A stretch of 64,000 nt of DNA from JAFEDN01 sp963832945 (lineage in GTDB: Bacteria; Pseudomonadota; Gammaproteobacteria; Coxiellales; Coxiellaceae), in the NCBI GenBank assembly GCA_963832945.1, contig CAWHVV010000011.1:62001-126000 (forward strand), written 5' to 3'. This document shows, piece after piece, positions 34,928-44,503 of this stretch. The position numbers and the translations under genes are program-made. The notes beneath the pieces were generated by a model, which worked only from the letters and a program-made list of their open reading frames with translations, ran no database searches and was not told the origin of the DNA. Within the stretch, counting starts at the first letter, position 1; the number at the start of each line of letters is the position of its first letter.

Positions 34928-35968
34928 ATGGTGAAGACGATTGCGCTGGATGCTATGGGCGGCGACCACGGCCCGGAAGTTGTCGTTCCCGCCGGGTTGC
35001 AGATTTTAAAAAAATTTCCTGAGATACGACTTATTTTTGTTGGCCGTGAAGAGGTGTTGAGCTCTTTGCTGCGAGAGTCCGGAACCAGGAATGCCGATCG
35101 CTGGAAAATTCACCACGCCGCTGAAACTGTTGCCATGGATGAATCGCCTGCCTCTGCCCTACGTTGTAAAAAAGATTCTTCAATGCGGGTCGCCATCAAT
35201 TTGGTGAAATCTCAAAAAGCGCAGGCCTGTGTCAGCGCAGGCAATACTGGCGCGCTAATGGCCACCTCCCGATTCGTTCTTAAAACTTTACCCGGCATTG
35301 ACCGTCCTGCCATTATCGCCCGTTTTCCCACCCTGCATGAAGGCCAGGAAGTACGCATTCTGGATTTGGGCGCGAACGTGGATTCGAGCGCCGAACACCT
35401 TTGCCAGTTCGCCATGATGGGTTCGGTTTTTGCCAGCGCTGTTGACAATGTCTCCAATCCACGGGTGGGCTTGCTCAACATCGGTGAAGAAGCAATAAAA
35501 GGCAATGAACAGGTTAAACAAACGGTTGAATTGCTTGAGAAAAATCGGAACATTAATTACGTGGGCTTTATCGAAGGCAACACGCTTTTCGAAGGTAAAG
35601 TGGACGTCGTAGTTTGCGACGGTTTTATCGGCAATATTACTTTAAAAGCCGCAGAGGGCGTGGTGCAGTTAATCGCTCATTACACCCGCCAGGCGTTTTC
35701 ACAAAACTGGCTGACCCGATTAGCGGTGTTGCCTGCCTTGCCGATATTGGCCGGTCTAAAGAAAAAAGTAGATCCCCAGCGGCGCAATGGCGCCATTTTG
35801 TTAGGCTTAAAAGGAATCGTCGTCAAGAGCCATGGCAGAGCAGGCGTTCTCGGCTTCGCCGCGGCTATTGAAGAAGCGGTTCTGGAAATTGATAAAAATA
35901 TTCCCATCCTCATCGAGCAGGGTCTGCGACGTGATAATTTACAGCAAGAAAAGGTAATATCACAATGA
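34928..35968 (+). CDS. plsX: Phosphate acyltransferase PlsX
   Basis: 346 residues. Converts acyl-ACP to acyl-phosphate for phospholipid synthesis. Signature ALDAMGGDHGPEVVV at the start, ACVSAGNTGALMA, and GFIEGNTLFEGKVDVVVCDGFIGN near the end. It starts 6 bp after rpmF and overlaps fabH by 4 bp. Confidence 0.96.
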   Translation: MVKTIALDAMGGDHGPEVVVPAGLQILKKFPEIRLIFVGREEVLSSLLRESGTRNADRWKIHHAAETVAMDESPASALRCKKDSSMRVAINLVKSQKAQACVSAGNTGALMATSRFVLKTLPGIDRPAIIARFPTLHEGQEVRILDLGANVDSSAEHLCQFAMMGSVFASAVDNVSNPRVGLLNIGEEAIKGNEQVKQTVELLEKNRNINYVGFIEGNTLFEGKVDVVVCDGFIGNITLKAAEGVVQLIAHYTRQAFSQNWLTRLAVLPALPILAGLKKKVDPQRRNGAILLGLKGIVVKSHGRAGVLGFAAAIEEAVLEIDKNIPILIEQGLRRDNLQQEKVISQ

Positions 35969-36921
35969 AATATAGTAAAATTATTGGAACAGGTTCTTAT
36001 TTACCCGACACTATACTCACCAATGCCGATCTGGAAAAAATCGTCGATACTTCCGATGAATGGATTTTCCAGCGAGTTGGCATTCGCGAGCGCCATATCG
36101 TAGGCGACAGCGATGAAACGGTCTCGACGATGACCGTTAAAGCGGCGCGAAAGGCTTTGGAAAATACGCAATTGCAACCGAATGATATTGATTTGATTAT
36201 CGCCTGTACTGCCACCAATGATTATTTGTTTCCCAGCGCCGCCTGTATTGTGCAAAAAGAATTAGGCATCGACAACGATTGTCCCGCCTTTGATTTAAAC
36301 GCTGCCTGTGCCGGATTTATTTATGGCTTAAGCGTTGCCGATCAATTTATTAAAACCGGCGCCGTCCGCAATGCCTTGGTGATCGGCGTCGATGCGTTGT
36401 CGAAAACTGTGGACTGGAAAGATCGCAGCACCTGTGTATTATTTGGTGACGGCGCGGGAGCCGTGATATTGCAGGCCGCCGACGAGCCTGGAATTTTGGC
36501 GACACATATCCATGCGGCCGGTCGATACACCGAGGCGTTATCCGCAAAAAATCCTTTATGGGACTCGGGTCCACCATGTATCCATATGAAAGGCAATACC
36601 GTATTTAAAATAGCGGTTACCCAGCTCGGCAGCATCGTTGACGAAACATTAGCCAAAAGCGGATTAAAAAAGGAGGATGTGGATTGGCTGATCCCGCATC
36701 AGGCTAATTCCCGAATTATTGAAGCCACTGCGCGTCGCCTGAATTTGCCAATGGAGCGGGTGATTTTAACGGTCGCCGGACACGGCAATACTTCTGCGGG
36801 ATCAGTGCCTTTAGCATTGGATTATGCGATACAACAGAACAAAATTAAGCACGGCGAAATTTTAATGCTGGAAGCCTTCGGCGCCGGACTGGCTTGGGGT
36901 TCCGTTTTGGTTAAGTATTAG
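35965..36921 (+). CDS. fabH: 3-oxoacyl-ACP synthase III
   Basis: 318 residues; condenses acetyl-CoA with malonyl-ACP to start fatty-acid chains. The catalytic triad is visible: Cys in NAACAGFIYGL, His in IPHQANSRII and Asn in GHGNTSAGS. The start overlaps plsX by 4 bp (ATGA). Intact despite broken neighbours further on. Confidence 0.96.
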   Translation: MKYSKIIGTGSYLPDTILTNADLEKIVDTSDEWIFQRVGIRERHIVGDSDETVSTMTVKAARKALENTQLQPNDIDLIIACTATNDYLFPSAACIVQKELGIDNDCPAFDLNAACAGFIYGLSVADQFIKTGAVRNALVIGVDALSKTVDWKDRSTCVLFGDGAGAVILQAADEPGILATHIHAAGRYTEALSAKNPLWDSGPPCIHMKGNTVFKIAVTQLGSIVDETLAKSGLKKEDVDWLIPHQANSRIIEATARRLNLPMERVILTVAGHGNTSAGSVPLALDYAIQQNKIKHGEILMLEAFGAGLAWGSVLVKY

Positions 36922-36931
36922 CAATGCTGTC

Positions 36932-37849
36932 ATGAATGAGGAATTACAATTAGTGAAAAAAATCGCGGTGGTTTTCCCGGGTCAGGGTTCGCAATTTCTC
37001 GGGATGTTAGAGTCGATGGCGGCAGTGGACATTGTGCGTCAAACCTTTAACGAAGCCAGTGCGTTATTGGGTTATGACGTTTGGGAATTGGCCCAGCGAG
37101 GCCCCGAAGAAAAACTTAATCAAACCGAATTTACTCAACCCGTGGTACTGACCGCCGATATCGCCGTCTGGCGACATTGGCAAACCCAGGACAATCCGCC
37201 TCCCCGATACCTCGCTGGCCATAGCCTGGGCGAGTACACCGCATTGGTGGCGGCGCAAGCGCTGAACTTTACCGATGCGCTGAAACTGGTCGCCAACAGA
37301 GGCCGTTATATGCAGGAATCCACCGCCGATGGCGTGGGCGCCATGGCAGCAATAGTTGGCCTTGAAGATAATAAAATCAATGAAATATGTAACATATCTC
37401 GTCAACAAAATGAAGTATTGAGTCCTGCCAATTTCAATTCCATCGGGCAAACCGTTATCGCGGGTCATAGTGCGGCGGTGGATAGGGCTATTGTGCTGGC
37501 GCGAGAGCAGGGCGCTAAAATAGCCAAACGCATTCCCGTGAGTGTCGCGTCCCATTGTGATTTAATGGTTTCGGCTTCCTCGCGTCTGGCGGAGGATTTG
37601 AATCAGACACTGATTCGACCGCCGCATATCCCGGTTATCCATAACGCCGACGTCACGGTCCATGATGAACCTGCCGCCATCCGTCAGGCCCTTATACAGC
37701 AGCTGACTCAGCCGGTTCGGTGGGTGGAAACGATTCAATATCTTGGCCGGCAGGGCATTGAAATCATTCTCGAATGTGGTCCCGGCAAAGTCTTAACCGG
37801 CCTTAACAAGCGCATCAGCACAACTTTAACCGCTGCGAACGTTCTGTAA
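36932..37849 (+). CDS. fabD: Malonyl-CoA:ACP transacylase
   Basis: 305 residues; loads malonyl units onto ACP. FPGQGSQFLGML at the start, active-site Ser in GHSLGEYTALVAA, catalytic His in SVASHCDLM and the GPGKVLTGLNKRI end. The annotated ATG 36932 has a poor ribosome-binding site; a GTG at 36953 would also fit the family start. A 10-bp stem-loop (37872-37902) follows in the gap to fabG. Confidence 0.95.
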   Translation: MNEELQLVKKIAVVFPGQGSQFLGMLESMAAVDIVRQTFNEASALLGYDVWELAQRGPEEKLNQTEFTQPVVLTADIAVWRHWQTQDNPPPRYLAGHSLGEYTALVAAQALNFTDALKLVANRGRYMQESTADGVGAMAAIVGLEDNKINEICNISRQQNEVLSPANFNSIGQTVIAGHSAAVDRAIVLAREQGAKIAKRIPVSVASHCDLMVSASSRLAEDLNQTLIRPPHIPVIHNADVTVHDEPAAIRQALIQQLTQPVRWVETIQYLGRQGIEIILECGPGKVLTGLNKRISTTLTAANVL

Positions 37850-37933
37850 TTCTGTAATAAATACAGTATATGCCGCACTTAAAATTATGTTAAAGTACGG
37901 CCGCTTGTCACTTTAATCCAATCAGGAGATGAT

Positions 37934-38677
37934 ATGCTGGTAGCGGGAAAAGTTGCGTTAGTCACCGGCGCCAGCCGGGGCATTGGTCAGGCTATTGCTT
38001 TGAAACTGGGGCGTGAGGGCGCTGTGGTCATGGGTACCGCCACGACTGCGGAAGGCGCTGAAAAAATCAATGCTGCTTTCAGGGAAGCTAATATTCAGGG
38101 CGCGGGGTATGCGCTCAATGTTGGAAATTCCGAAGCTGTCCAGACCTCATCGCAGAGGCGCAAAATAATCTTGGCCCTGTGGATATTCTGGTGAATAATG
38201 CCGGAATCCATCGTGATAATTTGTTGCTGCGCATGAAAGAAGAGCAATGGAACGAAGTGATTGATATCAATCTTTCCGCCGTTTTTCGCGTTAGCAAAAC
38301 CTGTATAAAATCAATGGTTAAAAAGCGAAGCGGACGAATTATCAATATTACTTCCGTGGTTGGTGTCATGGGTAATCCGGGTCAAGTGAATTATTGTGCG
38401 GCAAAGGCGGGCGTCATCGGATTCACCAAATCGTTGGCGCTGGAGATGGCCGCTTACGGCATTACCGTCAATGCGGTAGCTCCGGGCTTTATTGAAACGG
38501 ATATGACCGGTCAATCTCACTGCGGAGCAACGCGAATGGATTTTCGGAAAAATCCCAATGAAACGCAGCGGAACCGTTGAAGATATCGCCAATACTGTGA
38601 TATTTTTAGCGTCTGATCAGGCCGCCTATATCACTGGCCAGACATTGCATGTCAATGGTGGAATGTGTATGGTATAA
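37934..38677 (+). pseudogene. fabG: 3-oxoacyl-ACP reductase FabG, broken by two frameshifts
   Basis: NADPH-dependent reductase of fatty-acid elongation. TGASRGIGQAIALKLG, NNAG, the YCAAKAGVIGF active site (YxxxK) and APGFIETDMT are in order. The frame changes near 38143 (restoring LIAEAQNNLGPVDILVNNAG) and near 38514 (restoring LTAEQREWIFGKIPMKRSG ... GGMCMV). Full length after correction is about 247 residues. A strong CAGGAGATGAT site precedes the start. As FabG is essential in relatives, sequence error is the simpler explanation. Confidence 0.9.
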
Positions 38678-38710
38678 TGGCAACTTTTAATTTTTAATGA
38701 GGATTGAATT

Positions 38711-38965
38711 ATGGCAGCAACTGTTGCAGATCGTGTCAAAAAAATCGTGGTTGAGCAATTGGGAGTTAAAGAAGAAGATATTTCCAATGATTCGTCGTTT
38801 GTGGATGATTTAGGCGCAGATTCTTTAGACACCGTTGAGTTAGTCATGGCTTTAGAAGAAGAATTCGGTATAGAAATTCAGGATGAAGAAGCCGAAAAAA
38901 TTACGACTATTCAGCAAGCTATTGATTTTATTGAAAAACAAAAGCAAAAAGACAAAGTGGCATAG
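38711..38965 (+). CDS. acpP: Acyl carrier protein
   Basis: 84 residues, acidic and helical. GADSLDTVELVMALEEEF contains the Ser that carries 4'-phosphopantetheine. A TATAAT overlaps the end of fabG (38673-38678), so acpP may have its own promoter, as in E. coli. An AUGAGGAUUGAAUU leader contains its GAGG site. Confidence 0.97.
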   Translation: MAATVADRVKKIVVEQLGVKEEDISNDSSFVDDLGADSLDTVELVMALEEEFGIEIQDEEAEKITTIQQAIDFIEKQKQKDKVA

Positions 38966-38967
38966 TA

Positions 38968-40228
38968 ATGCACCCGGGCAGAAGAAGAGTCGTTGTCACC
39001 GGGTTGGGGATCGTCAGCCCGTTAGGTAATACTATTGAAGCTGCCTGGCAGGCCTCACTCAGGGCAAGAGCGGCGTGAGCCGGGTAACCTGTTTTGACGC
39101 CTCTCAATTGCCCACTCAAATCGCGGCTCAGGTCCCTAATTTTGATCCCAAACTCAGTTTAAACGACAAAGAGGTCCGCCGGACTGATTTATTCGTTCAA
39201 TATGCCGCCGAGGCTGCACGCCAGGCTGTTCTGGACGCCGGGTTGGAAGTAACGGAATCCCTAATCGCCACGAGCCGGGGTGGCGATTGGCTCCGGAATT
39301 GGCGGTTTGCCGGGCATCGAAGCCAACTGCCTCGCCTTAAAAAGCGGTGGGCCACGCAAGATTTCTCCATTTTTTATCCCCGGCTGCATTATTAACATGG
39401 CTGCCGGCCTGGTTTCCATGAAACATCATCTGATGGGACCTAATATCGCAATTGTTACCGCCTGCACTACCGGCGCTCATAACATCGGTCATGCTGCGCG
39501 CATGATTATTCATGGCGATGCCGATATCATGGTCGCCGGAGGCTCGGAAATGTCGACTTCCGAGCTTAGGCATTGGGGGCTTTAACGCTATCAAAGCGCT
39601 TTCTACCCGCAATGATCAACCCGAGCACGCCAGCCGTCCTTGGGACAAGGACCGGGATGGATTCGTATTGGGGGAAGGAGCCGGAGTGTTTATTCTGGAG
39701 GAACTGGAATTCGCCAGGCGCCGTGGAGCCAAAATTTATGCGGAGCTGGCCGGTTTTGGCATGAGTTCTGACGCTTACCACATGACCGCGCCCTGTCCGG
39801 ATGGCGCCGGATTCGTTTTATCCATGAAAAACGCGCTGGCGGATGCCGGACTTGCACCCGAAGCGGTTGACTATATTAACGCTCACGGCACCTCAACGAT
39901 GGCGGACGTCATTGAAGCAGAGGCTATCAAAACTGCTTTTGGCGAACACGCTTACCGGTTGGCGGTAAGCTCAACCAAATCAATGACCGGTCATTTATTG
40001 GGTGCAGCGGGGGCGGTAGAGGCCATTATTGGAGTTTTGGCCATTCGGGATCAGGTAGCGCCACCCACCATCAATCTGGATAATCCGGACAAAGGTTGTG
40101 ATCTTAATTTTGTCCCGCATACTGCTCAATCCCGCAAAATGGATGTTGTCCTGTCCAATTCTTTTGGCTTCGGCGGCACGAATGGCAGTCTGATTTTCCG
40201 TCGTTTCGGCTCCGCCGAGAGATTTTAA
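38968..40228 (+). pseudogene. fabF: 3-oxoacyl-ACP synthase II FabF, broken by three frameshifts
   Basis: Elongating ketosynthase. RRVVVTGLGIVSPLGNTIE opens the protein; catalytic Cys in VTACTTGAHNIG, His in YINAHGTSTMADVIE and SSTKSMTGHLLGAAGAVE are present, ending SFGFGGTNGSLIF. Shifts lie near 39062 (restoring GKSGVSRVTCFDAS), near 39277 in a GGGG run (restoring VAIGSGIGGLPGIEAN) and near 39565 (restoring LGIGGFNAIKALS). It starts 2 bp after acpP. Probably intact in the living organism. Confidence 0.9.
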
Positions 40229-40229
40229 T

Positions 40230-41381
40230 GTGTCGTTTAAGCAGCGCATCTTTCCTGGATTTCTATTCCTGGCATTCTTATTTGTTCGTGCGCATCGCTG
40301 GTTGTTAAAAACCAGCCGCGGACCGCTATTTTTATGCGTATTTACCGTTTTATTTTTGATCATTGGCGTTGTGGAAGGATGGTCCTGGCGCCAATTCATG
40401 AAGCGCCCATTGATATCTGCCGGCGCCACCACGGTGATTGTCAGACCTCATTCAACACTTCGGCAATTGGCTGCGGGTCTTCAGGAACGCGGGCTGTTAT
40501 CTCACCCCCACTTTTTTATGATATTGTCCCGCCAGCGAGGCATTTCCAGCAAATTACGAATAGGCGAGTATGCGATAGATGACACCACTACTCCTGAAAA
40601 ATTATTGACCAACATCGCCAGCGGAAAGGTAGTCATGCGCAAATTGACATTAGTCGAAGGCGTGACCATGCGGCAAATCCGTCAAATATTGCTCAAGGAC
40701 GATGCGCTTCTGCACGTCGCCACCAACCAAACCGACCAGGAAATCATGGCCGCCCTTGGTCATCCTGGGGAATTACCCGAAGGTCGTTTTTTTCCGGACA
40801 CCTATGTTTACACGTGGGGCAACAAAGACACGGTCATTTTACAACAAGCCTACCAGCGAATGAATGCTTTGTTGATGCAGGAGTGGTCACAACGCACGGC
40901 TAATTTGCCCTATAAGACCCCGGAGGAAGTATTGATAGTCGCTTCTCTGGTAGAAAGCGAAGCAGTGCTGCCGGTAGAGCGTCCGATCATCGCCGGAGTA
41001 ATCCTGCGGCGTTTACAGCAAAATATGAATTTGCAGATTGACCCTACGGTTATCTACGGCGTTGGAAAGCCGTTTGGTTCCATCATTACTTTAGAAGACT
41101 TACGCAATGACAACCCGTATAATACCTACTTGCACAAAGGTTTACCGCCGACGCCAATTAATATGCCCAGCGCGGCCTCTATTTTCGCGGCGCTGCATCC
41201 GACGCCGGGAGATTCGTTTTACTATGTGGCCCAGGGAGATGGCAGTCACCGCTTTTCGGCGACTTACCCGGAGCATTTGCAGGCGGTAAAAAAATATCGA
41301 CAATTTAAAAAATCGGAAGCGGATAAACAACAGTGGTTTGGTCTGGGTCTATTCATTATGCGTTCGACAGGTGTTTATTAA
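40230..41381 (+). CDS. mltG: Endolytic murein transglycosylase MltG
   Basis: 383 residues. A single membrane helix near residues 30-50 (LFLCVFTVLFLIIGVVEG) precedes the periplasmic YceG domain. The catalytic Glu is in VASLVESEAVLPVERP, followed by LQIDPTVIYGVG and NPYNTYLHKGLPPTPI. It cleaves nascent glycan strands and sets their length. GTG start one base after fabF. The usual intervening pabC is missing. Confidence 0.93.
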   Translation: MSFKQRIFPGFLFLAFLFVRAHRWLLKTSRGPLFLCVFTVLFLIIGVVEGWSWRQFMKRPLISAGATTVIVRPHSTLRQLAAGLQERGLLSHPHFFMILSRQRGISSKLRIGEYAIDDTTTPEKLLTNIASGKVVMRKLTLVEGVTMRQIRQILLKDDALLHVATNQTDQEIMAALGHPGELPEGRFFPDTYVYTWGNKDTVILQQAYQRMNALLMQEWSQRTANLPYKTPEEVLIVASLVESEAVLPVERPIIAGVILRRLQQNMNLQIDPTVIYGVGKPFGSIITLEDLRNDNPYNTYLHKGLPPTPINMPSAASIFAALHPTPGDSFYYVAQGDGSHRFSATYPEHLQAVKKYRQFKKSEADKQQWFGLGLFIMRSTGVY

Positions 41382-41382
41382 A

Positions 41383-42003
41383 ATGAAATCGAATTACTTT
41401 ATTTCTTTCGAAGGGATTGAAGGCGTAGGTAAAAGTACGGCGATTAAATTTTTTAATGCGCAATTGAATATCCGGAAAATCGATTTTGTCGTGAACCGCG
41501 AGCCTGGGGGCACTGAAATTTCGGAAAATATCCGCAATGTGTTATTAAGCCACCACCAGGAGCCGATGTATTTAGACACGGAATTATTGCTGATGTTCGC
41601 CTGCCGTGCCCAGAATATCGCCCGGATAATAAAACCAGCGCTTGAGGCAGGCAAATGGGTCATTTCCGATCGCTTTACCGATGCCAGTTTCGCCTATCAG
41701 GGTTATGGCCGGGGAATGCCTGCGTCCAGAATATCCGGGTTGGCAGACTGGGTTCATGGATTGCTAAAGCCCGATATTACCTTTCTGTTAGACGCGCCGG
41801 TTCCTGTCGGGATTGAACGTTTAAAAAACCGGCGCGGCAGGGACCGTATTGAAAGCGAACGACTGGATTTTTTTGAGCATGTGCGGCAGGGTTATCTGAC
41901 ATTGGCCGCAGAGGCGCCTGAGCGCTTTCGAATCATTAACGCTGACCGGCCACTGTCGGATGTGCAGCAGCAGCTGTTATCCGAACTTAATAAAATTCTA
42001 TGA
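41383..42003 (+). CDS. tmk: Thymidylate kinase
   Basis: 206 residues; phosphorylates dTMP to dTDP. P-loop FEGIEGVGKSTA, REPGGTEISE and DRFTDASFAYQGYGRGM are diagnostic. The frame opens at 41338 inside mltG, but ATG 41383 gives the normal N-terminus one base after the mltG stop. The stop overlaps the holB start. Confidence 0.96.
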   Translation: MKSNYFISFEGIEGVGKSTAIKFFNAQLNIRKIDFVVNREPGGTEISENIRNVLLSHHQEPMYLDTELLLMFACRAQNIARIIKPALEAGKWVISDRFTDASFAYQGYGRGMPASRISGLADWVHGLLKPDITFLLDAPVPVGIERLKNRRGRDRIESERLDFFEHVRQGYLTLAAEAPERFRIINADRPLSDVQQQLLSELNKIL

Positions 42004-43010
42004 AAAATATTTTATATTCCTGGCAAAAAAGCCAATGGCAACGGTTATTGTCGCAGCATCGGCAAGAGCGGCTGCCACACGCCTTGCTGCTCACCGGAGC
42101 AGCCGGGTTGGGCAAAGAGACCTTTGCCCGGCAATTTGCTCAATTCCTGTTATGTAAAGCAGCGGGCGAGTCGGTTTGTGGTCAGTGCGCCGGTTGCTCT
42201 CTGATACTGGCGAACAATCATCCTGATTTATTAATGATCGCGCCTGAAGAAAGCGGCAAAAATATTAAGGTGGACCAAATCCGGGATATGTCCGCGACCC
42301 TTAACCAGACTGCGCAACGGGCTGGATATCAGGTTGCCATTATCTCACCTGCGGAAGCGTTAAACAGAGCGGCGGCCAACGCTTTATTAAAAACGCTGGA
42401 AGAGCCGTCGGGCACAGTGCTGCTGCTGTTGGTGAGCCATCAGCCGGGCGCTTTGCCCGCTACAATCACCAGCCGATGCCAGCGCATTGCTTTCACCGGT
42501 GGGGAGGCGGGCGCCTGGTTGAGTGATCAGCTGCGGACATTAAATATCCAGGCAGACGCCCATTTATTATTAAAAATCGCCGAAAACGCGCCATTACGAG
42601 CCCTGGACTTGGCGCAAAATCATTATCTGGATTTACGGGACCGTTTATTGACTCATCTGATAGCGATTGCTCAAGAGAAAGCATCCTTATTGGCGCCGGT
42701 AGCGGAATATTTAAAGCAGGATCTACTGGCGTGGATAGATGCCTTTCTCTCCCTTATTTTGGACCTGACGCGTCTGCATTTAAAAGTGACAGGGTCGGCA
42801 TTAACGAATCCGGACCGTTTATCGTCTTTACAGGCATTGACGGAAATATATCCATTAGCATCCTTGATGACATTATTAACGAAGCTGCATCAGGCGCGCC
42901 GCTGGATGCAGAACAGTCAGGTTCATCTCAATGAGCAGTTGTTACTGGAAAGTTTGTTGATTAATTATAAAGAGGGTTTATGCACTTCGTTGATTCGCAC
43001 TGTCATTTGA
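42000..43010 (+). CDS. holB: DNA polymerase III subunit delta'
   Basis: 336 residues, clamp-loader subunit. LLTGAAGLGKETFA replaces the usual P-loop, the zinc module is CxxxxxxxxCGQCAGC, and NALLKTLEEPSGTVLLLLVSH plus ITSRCQ follow, all normal for HolB. ATG overlaps tmk by 4 bp; its last 31 bp overlap tatD. The pilZ gene often found between holB and tatD is absent. Confidence 0.93.
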   Translation: MKNILYSWQKSQWQRLLSQHRQERLPHALLLTGAAGLGKETFARQFAQFLLCKAAGESVCGQCAGCSLILANNHPDLLMIAPEESGKNIKVDQIRDMSATLNQTAQRAGYQVAIISPAEALNRAAANALLKTLEEPSGTVLLLLVSHQPGALPATITSRCQRIAFTGGEAGAWLSDQLRTLNIQADAHLLLKIAENAPLRALDLAQNHYLDLRDRLLTHLIAIAQEKASLLAPVAEYLKQDLLAWIDAFLSLILDLTRLHLKVTGSALTNPDRLSSLQALTEIYPLASLMTLLTKLHQARRWMQNSQVHLNEQLLLESLLINYKEGLCTSLIRTVI

Positions 43011-43750
43011 ATATGCTGGACCTCGGCGCTTACCGGGGCGATTTGGGCGCTTTGATTGAGCAGGCTAAGAGAGCCGGTGTGAAACATATTTTATGTGTGG
43101 GCGTTGATTTGGAACATGCGCAGGAAGTACTGGACATCGCCGAACGTTTTCCCGATGTTTCCGCCAGTGTCGGCGTGCATCCCAGTGAAAAAGGGGTGAT
43201 TACCCGCGAGGATTTACTTGCTTTTGCGCGGCATCCAAAGGTGATTGCTCTGGGTGAAACGGGTCTGGACTATCATTATAACGACAGCGGCCTGGAAGAA
43301 CAGCGGGAGCGATTCCGGTTACATATCCGTCTGGCCCGTGAACTGAAAAAGCCGTTAATCATTCACAGCCGGGACGCCCGCGAAGATACGATACGGATAT
43401 TACGGGAAGAACAGGCCGAAGAAATTGGCGGGGTCCTGCACTGCTTTACGGAAAGCTGGGAAATGGCCGAACAGGCGCTGGCGCTTAATTTTTATATTTC
43501 CTTTTCCGGCATCGTCACCTTCAAAAATGCCGTGGAAGTGGCCGATGTCGCGCAAAAAGTTCCTCTGGAACGTATTTTGATTGAAACCGATGCGCCTTAT
43601 CTAACCCCGGTCCCACATCGCGGCAAGAAGCCCAATGAGCCGCAATATGTTTGTCTGGTGGCTGAAAAAATCGCCGCCTTAAAGGGACTTACCGTGAAAG
43701 AAGTGGCCAACCAAACCACGCAGAATTTTTTTTCGTTATTTAGGTTTTAA
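42980..43750 (+). CDS. tatD: TatD family metal-dependent DNase
   Basis: 256 residues, TIM-barrel amidohydrolase. Metal ligands are in VDSHCHLNML, GETGLDYHY, IIHSRDA and IETDAPYLTP. Probably the YcfH-type paralogue, since it occupies the ycfH position after holB. Acts on 3' ends of DNA/RNA in characterised members. Confidence 0.93.
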   Translation: MHFVDSHCHLNMLDLGAYRGDLGALIEQAKRAGVKHILCVGVDLEHAQEVLDIAERFPDVSASVGVHPSEKGVITREDLLAFARHPKVIALGETGLDYHYNDSGLEEQRERFRLHIRLARELKKPLIIHSRDAREDTIRILREEQAEEIGGVLHCFTESWEMAEQALALNFYISFSGIVTFKNAVEVADVAQKVPLERILIETDAPYLTPVPHRGKKPNEPQYVCLVAEKIAALKGLTVKEVANQTTQNFFSLFRF

Positions 43751-43783
43751 GTAAAACACTCCGCCGCCAGAATAGGGGAGCCG

Positions 43784-44380
43784 TCAGGGCCTGGCCCTTT
43801 GGTTACTTTTGTTAAAGGGTACGTTGTAGATTGCCGATAACCGTGTATTGGGGCTGATACCTTTACCTGAAGCATAATCACCCATAAACAACTTGTCTTT
43901 TTCTATTTTGACAATAGTATAAAATTTATCATTCTGTGCATGTTCCGGATAAGCAGAGGCGTTTCGTTTTAAACCGGCAACTTCTTTCGATTCATTTATT
44001 TTCCAATTAGAAAAACCATAATCCTCAGATTTATTGGCCTGGTTAACTGCCGATGGATCATTATACGTCATGGTGACTGATTTAAATGTGTAATCCAATT
44101 CTTTAGTGTTGGCTAAGTTGGGCACAGCTTTCCCTGGTTTATAATTTCGATAGGTATTTAATGTAGAAATTTTATGATGACATGAGGCGTCAGAATACGT
44201 TTGAATCATATAAATAGCGTTCTGATTTTTAAAGACAAAGGTCTCAATATTATAATTTCCAGAGCCGTCAGAAGCACATTTTGAAGACCATGTACCTTGT
44301 AATGGTTTATTTGAAGCAGCATGACAACTTGTCGAAATACAAAGTAATAAGATACTACCTTTTAGCAATTTATTTCTCAT
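43784..44380 (-). CDS. Exported protein of unknown function
   Basis: 198 residues. A signal peptide (MRNKLLKGSILLLCISTSCHA) is cut near residue 21. The mature protein starts LQGTWSSKCASDG and is beta-rich with several Tyr/Phe strands and three Cys, giving a small lipocalin-like impression (GTW near the N-terminus, then alternating strands). No family is recognised. ATG 44380 is preceded by GGAGATCGTT. Stands alone between tatD (convergent) and the glutamine synthetase gene. Confidence 0.7.
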   Translation of the reverse strand: MRNKLLKGSILLLCISTSCHAASNKPLQGTWSSKCASDGSGNYNIETFVFKNQNAIYMIQTYSDASCHHKISTLNTYRNYKPGKAVPNLANTKELDYTFKSVTMTYNDPSAVNQANKSEDYGFSNWKINESKEVAGLKRNASAYPEHAQNDKFYTIVKIEKDKLFMGDYASGKGISPNTRLSAIYNVPFNKSNQRARP

Positions 44381-44464
44381 AACGATCTCCTGAAAACGAA
44401 AATTAAGAAAGCTCAGATACTTTACGAACTTTTAAATCTTATACAATGCTTTTTGGGCAATGCC

Positions 44465-44501
44465 AAAAGTGGGCGTTCCCCTCTACATGGTGAATGGTTA
44501 C
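44465..44501 (+). repeat. 37-bp dispersed direct repeat, copy 1
   Basis: Reads AAAAGTGGGCGTTCCCCTCT followed by ACATGGTGAATGGTTAC. Near-identical copies lie at 50320-50356 and 57311-57347, all on the plus strand. This one abuts the glnII stop. Confidence 0.8.
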
Positions 44502-44503
44502 TT

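Noticed and set aside
37872..37902. Terminator between fabD and fabG
   Set aside because: The stem is imperfect and no U-run follows; the genes are probably cotranscribed.
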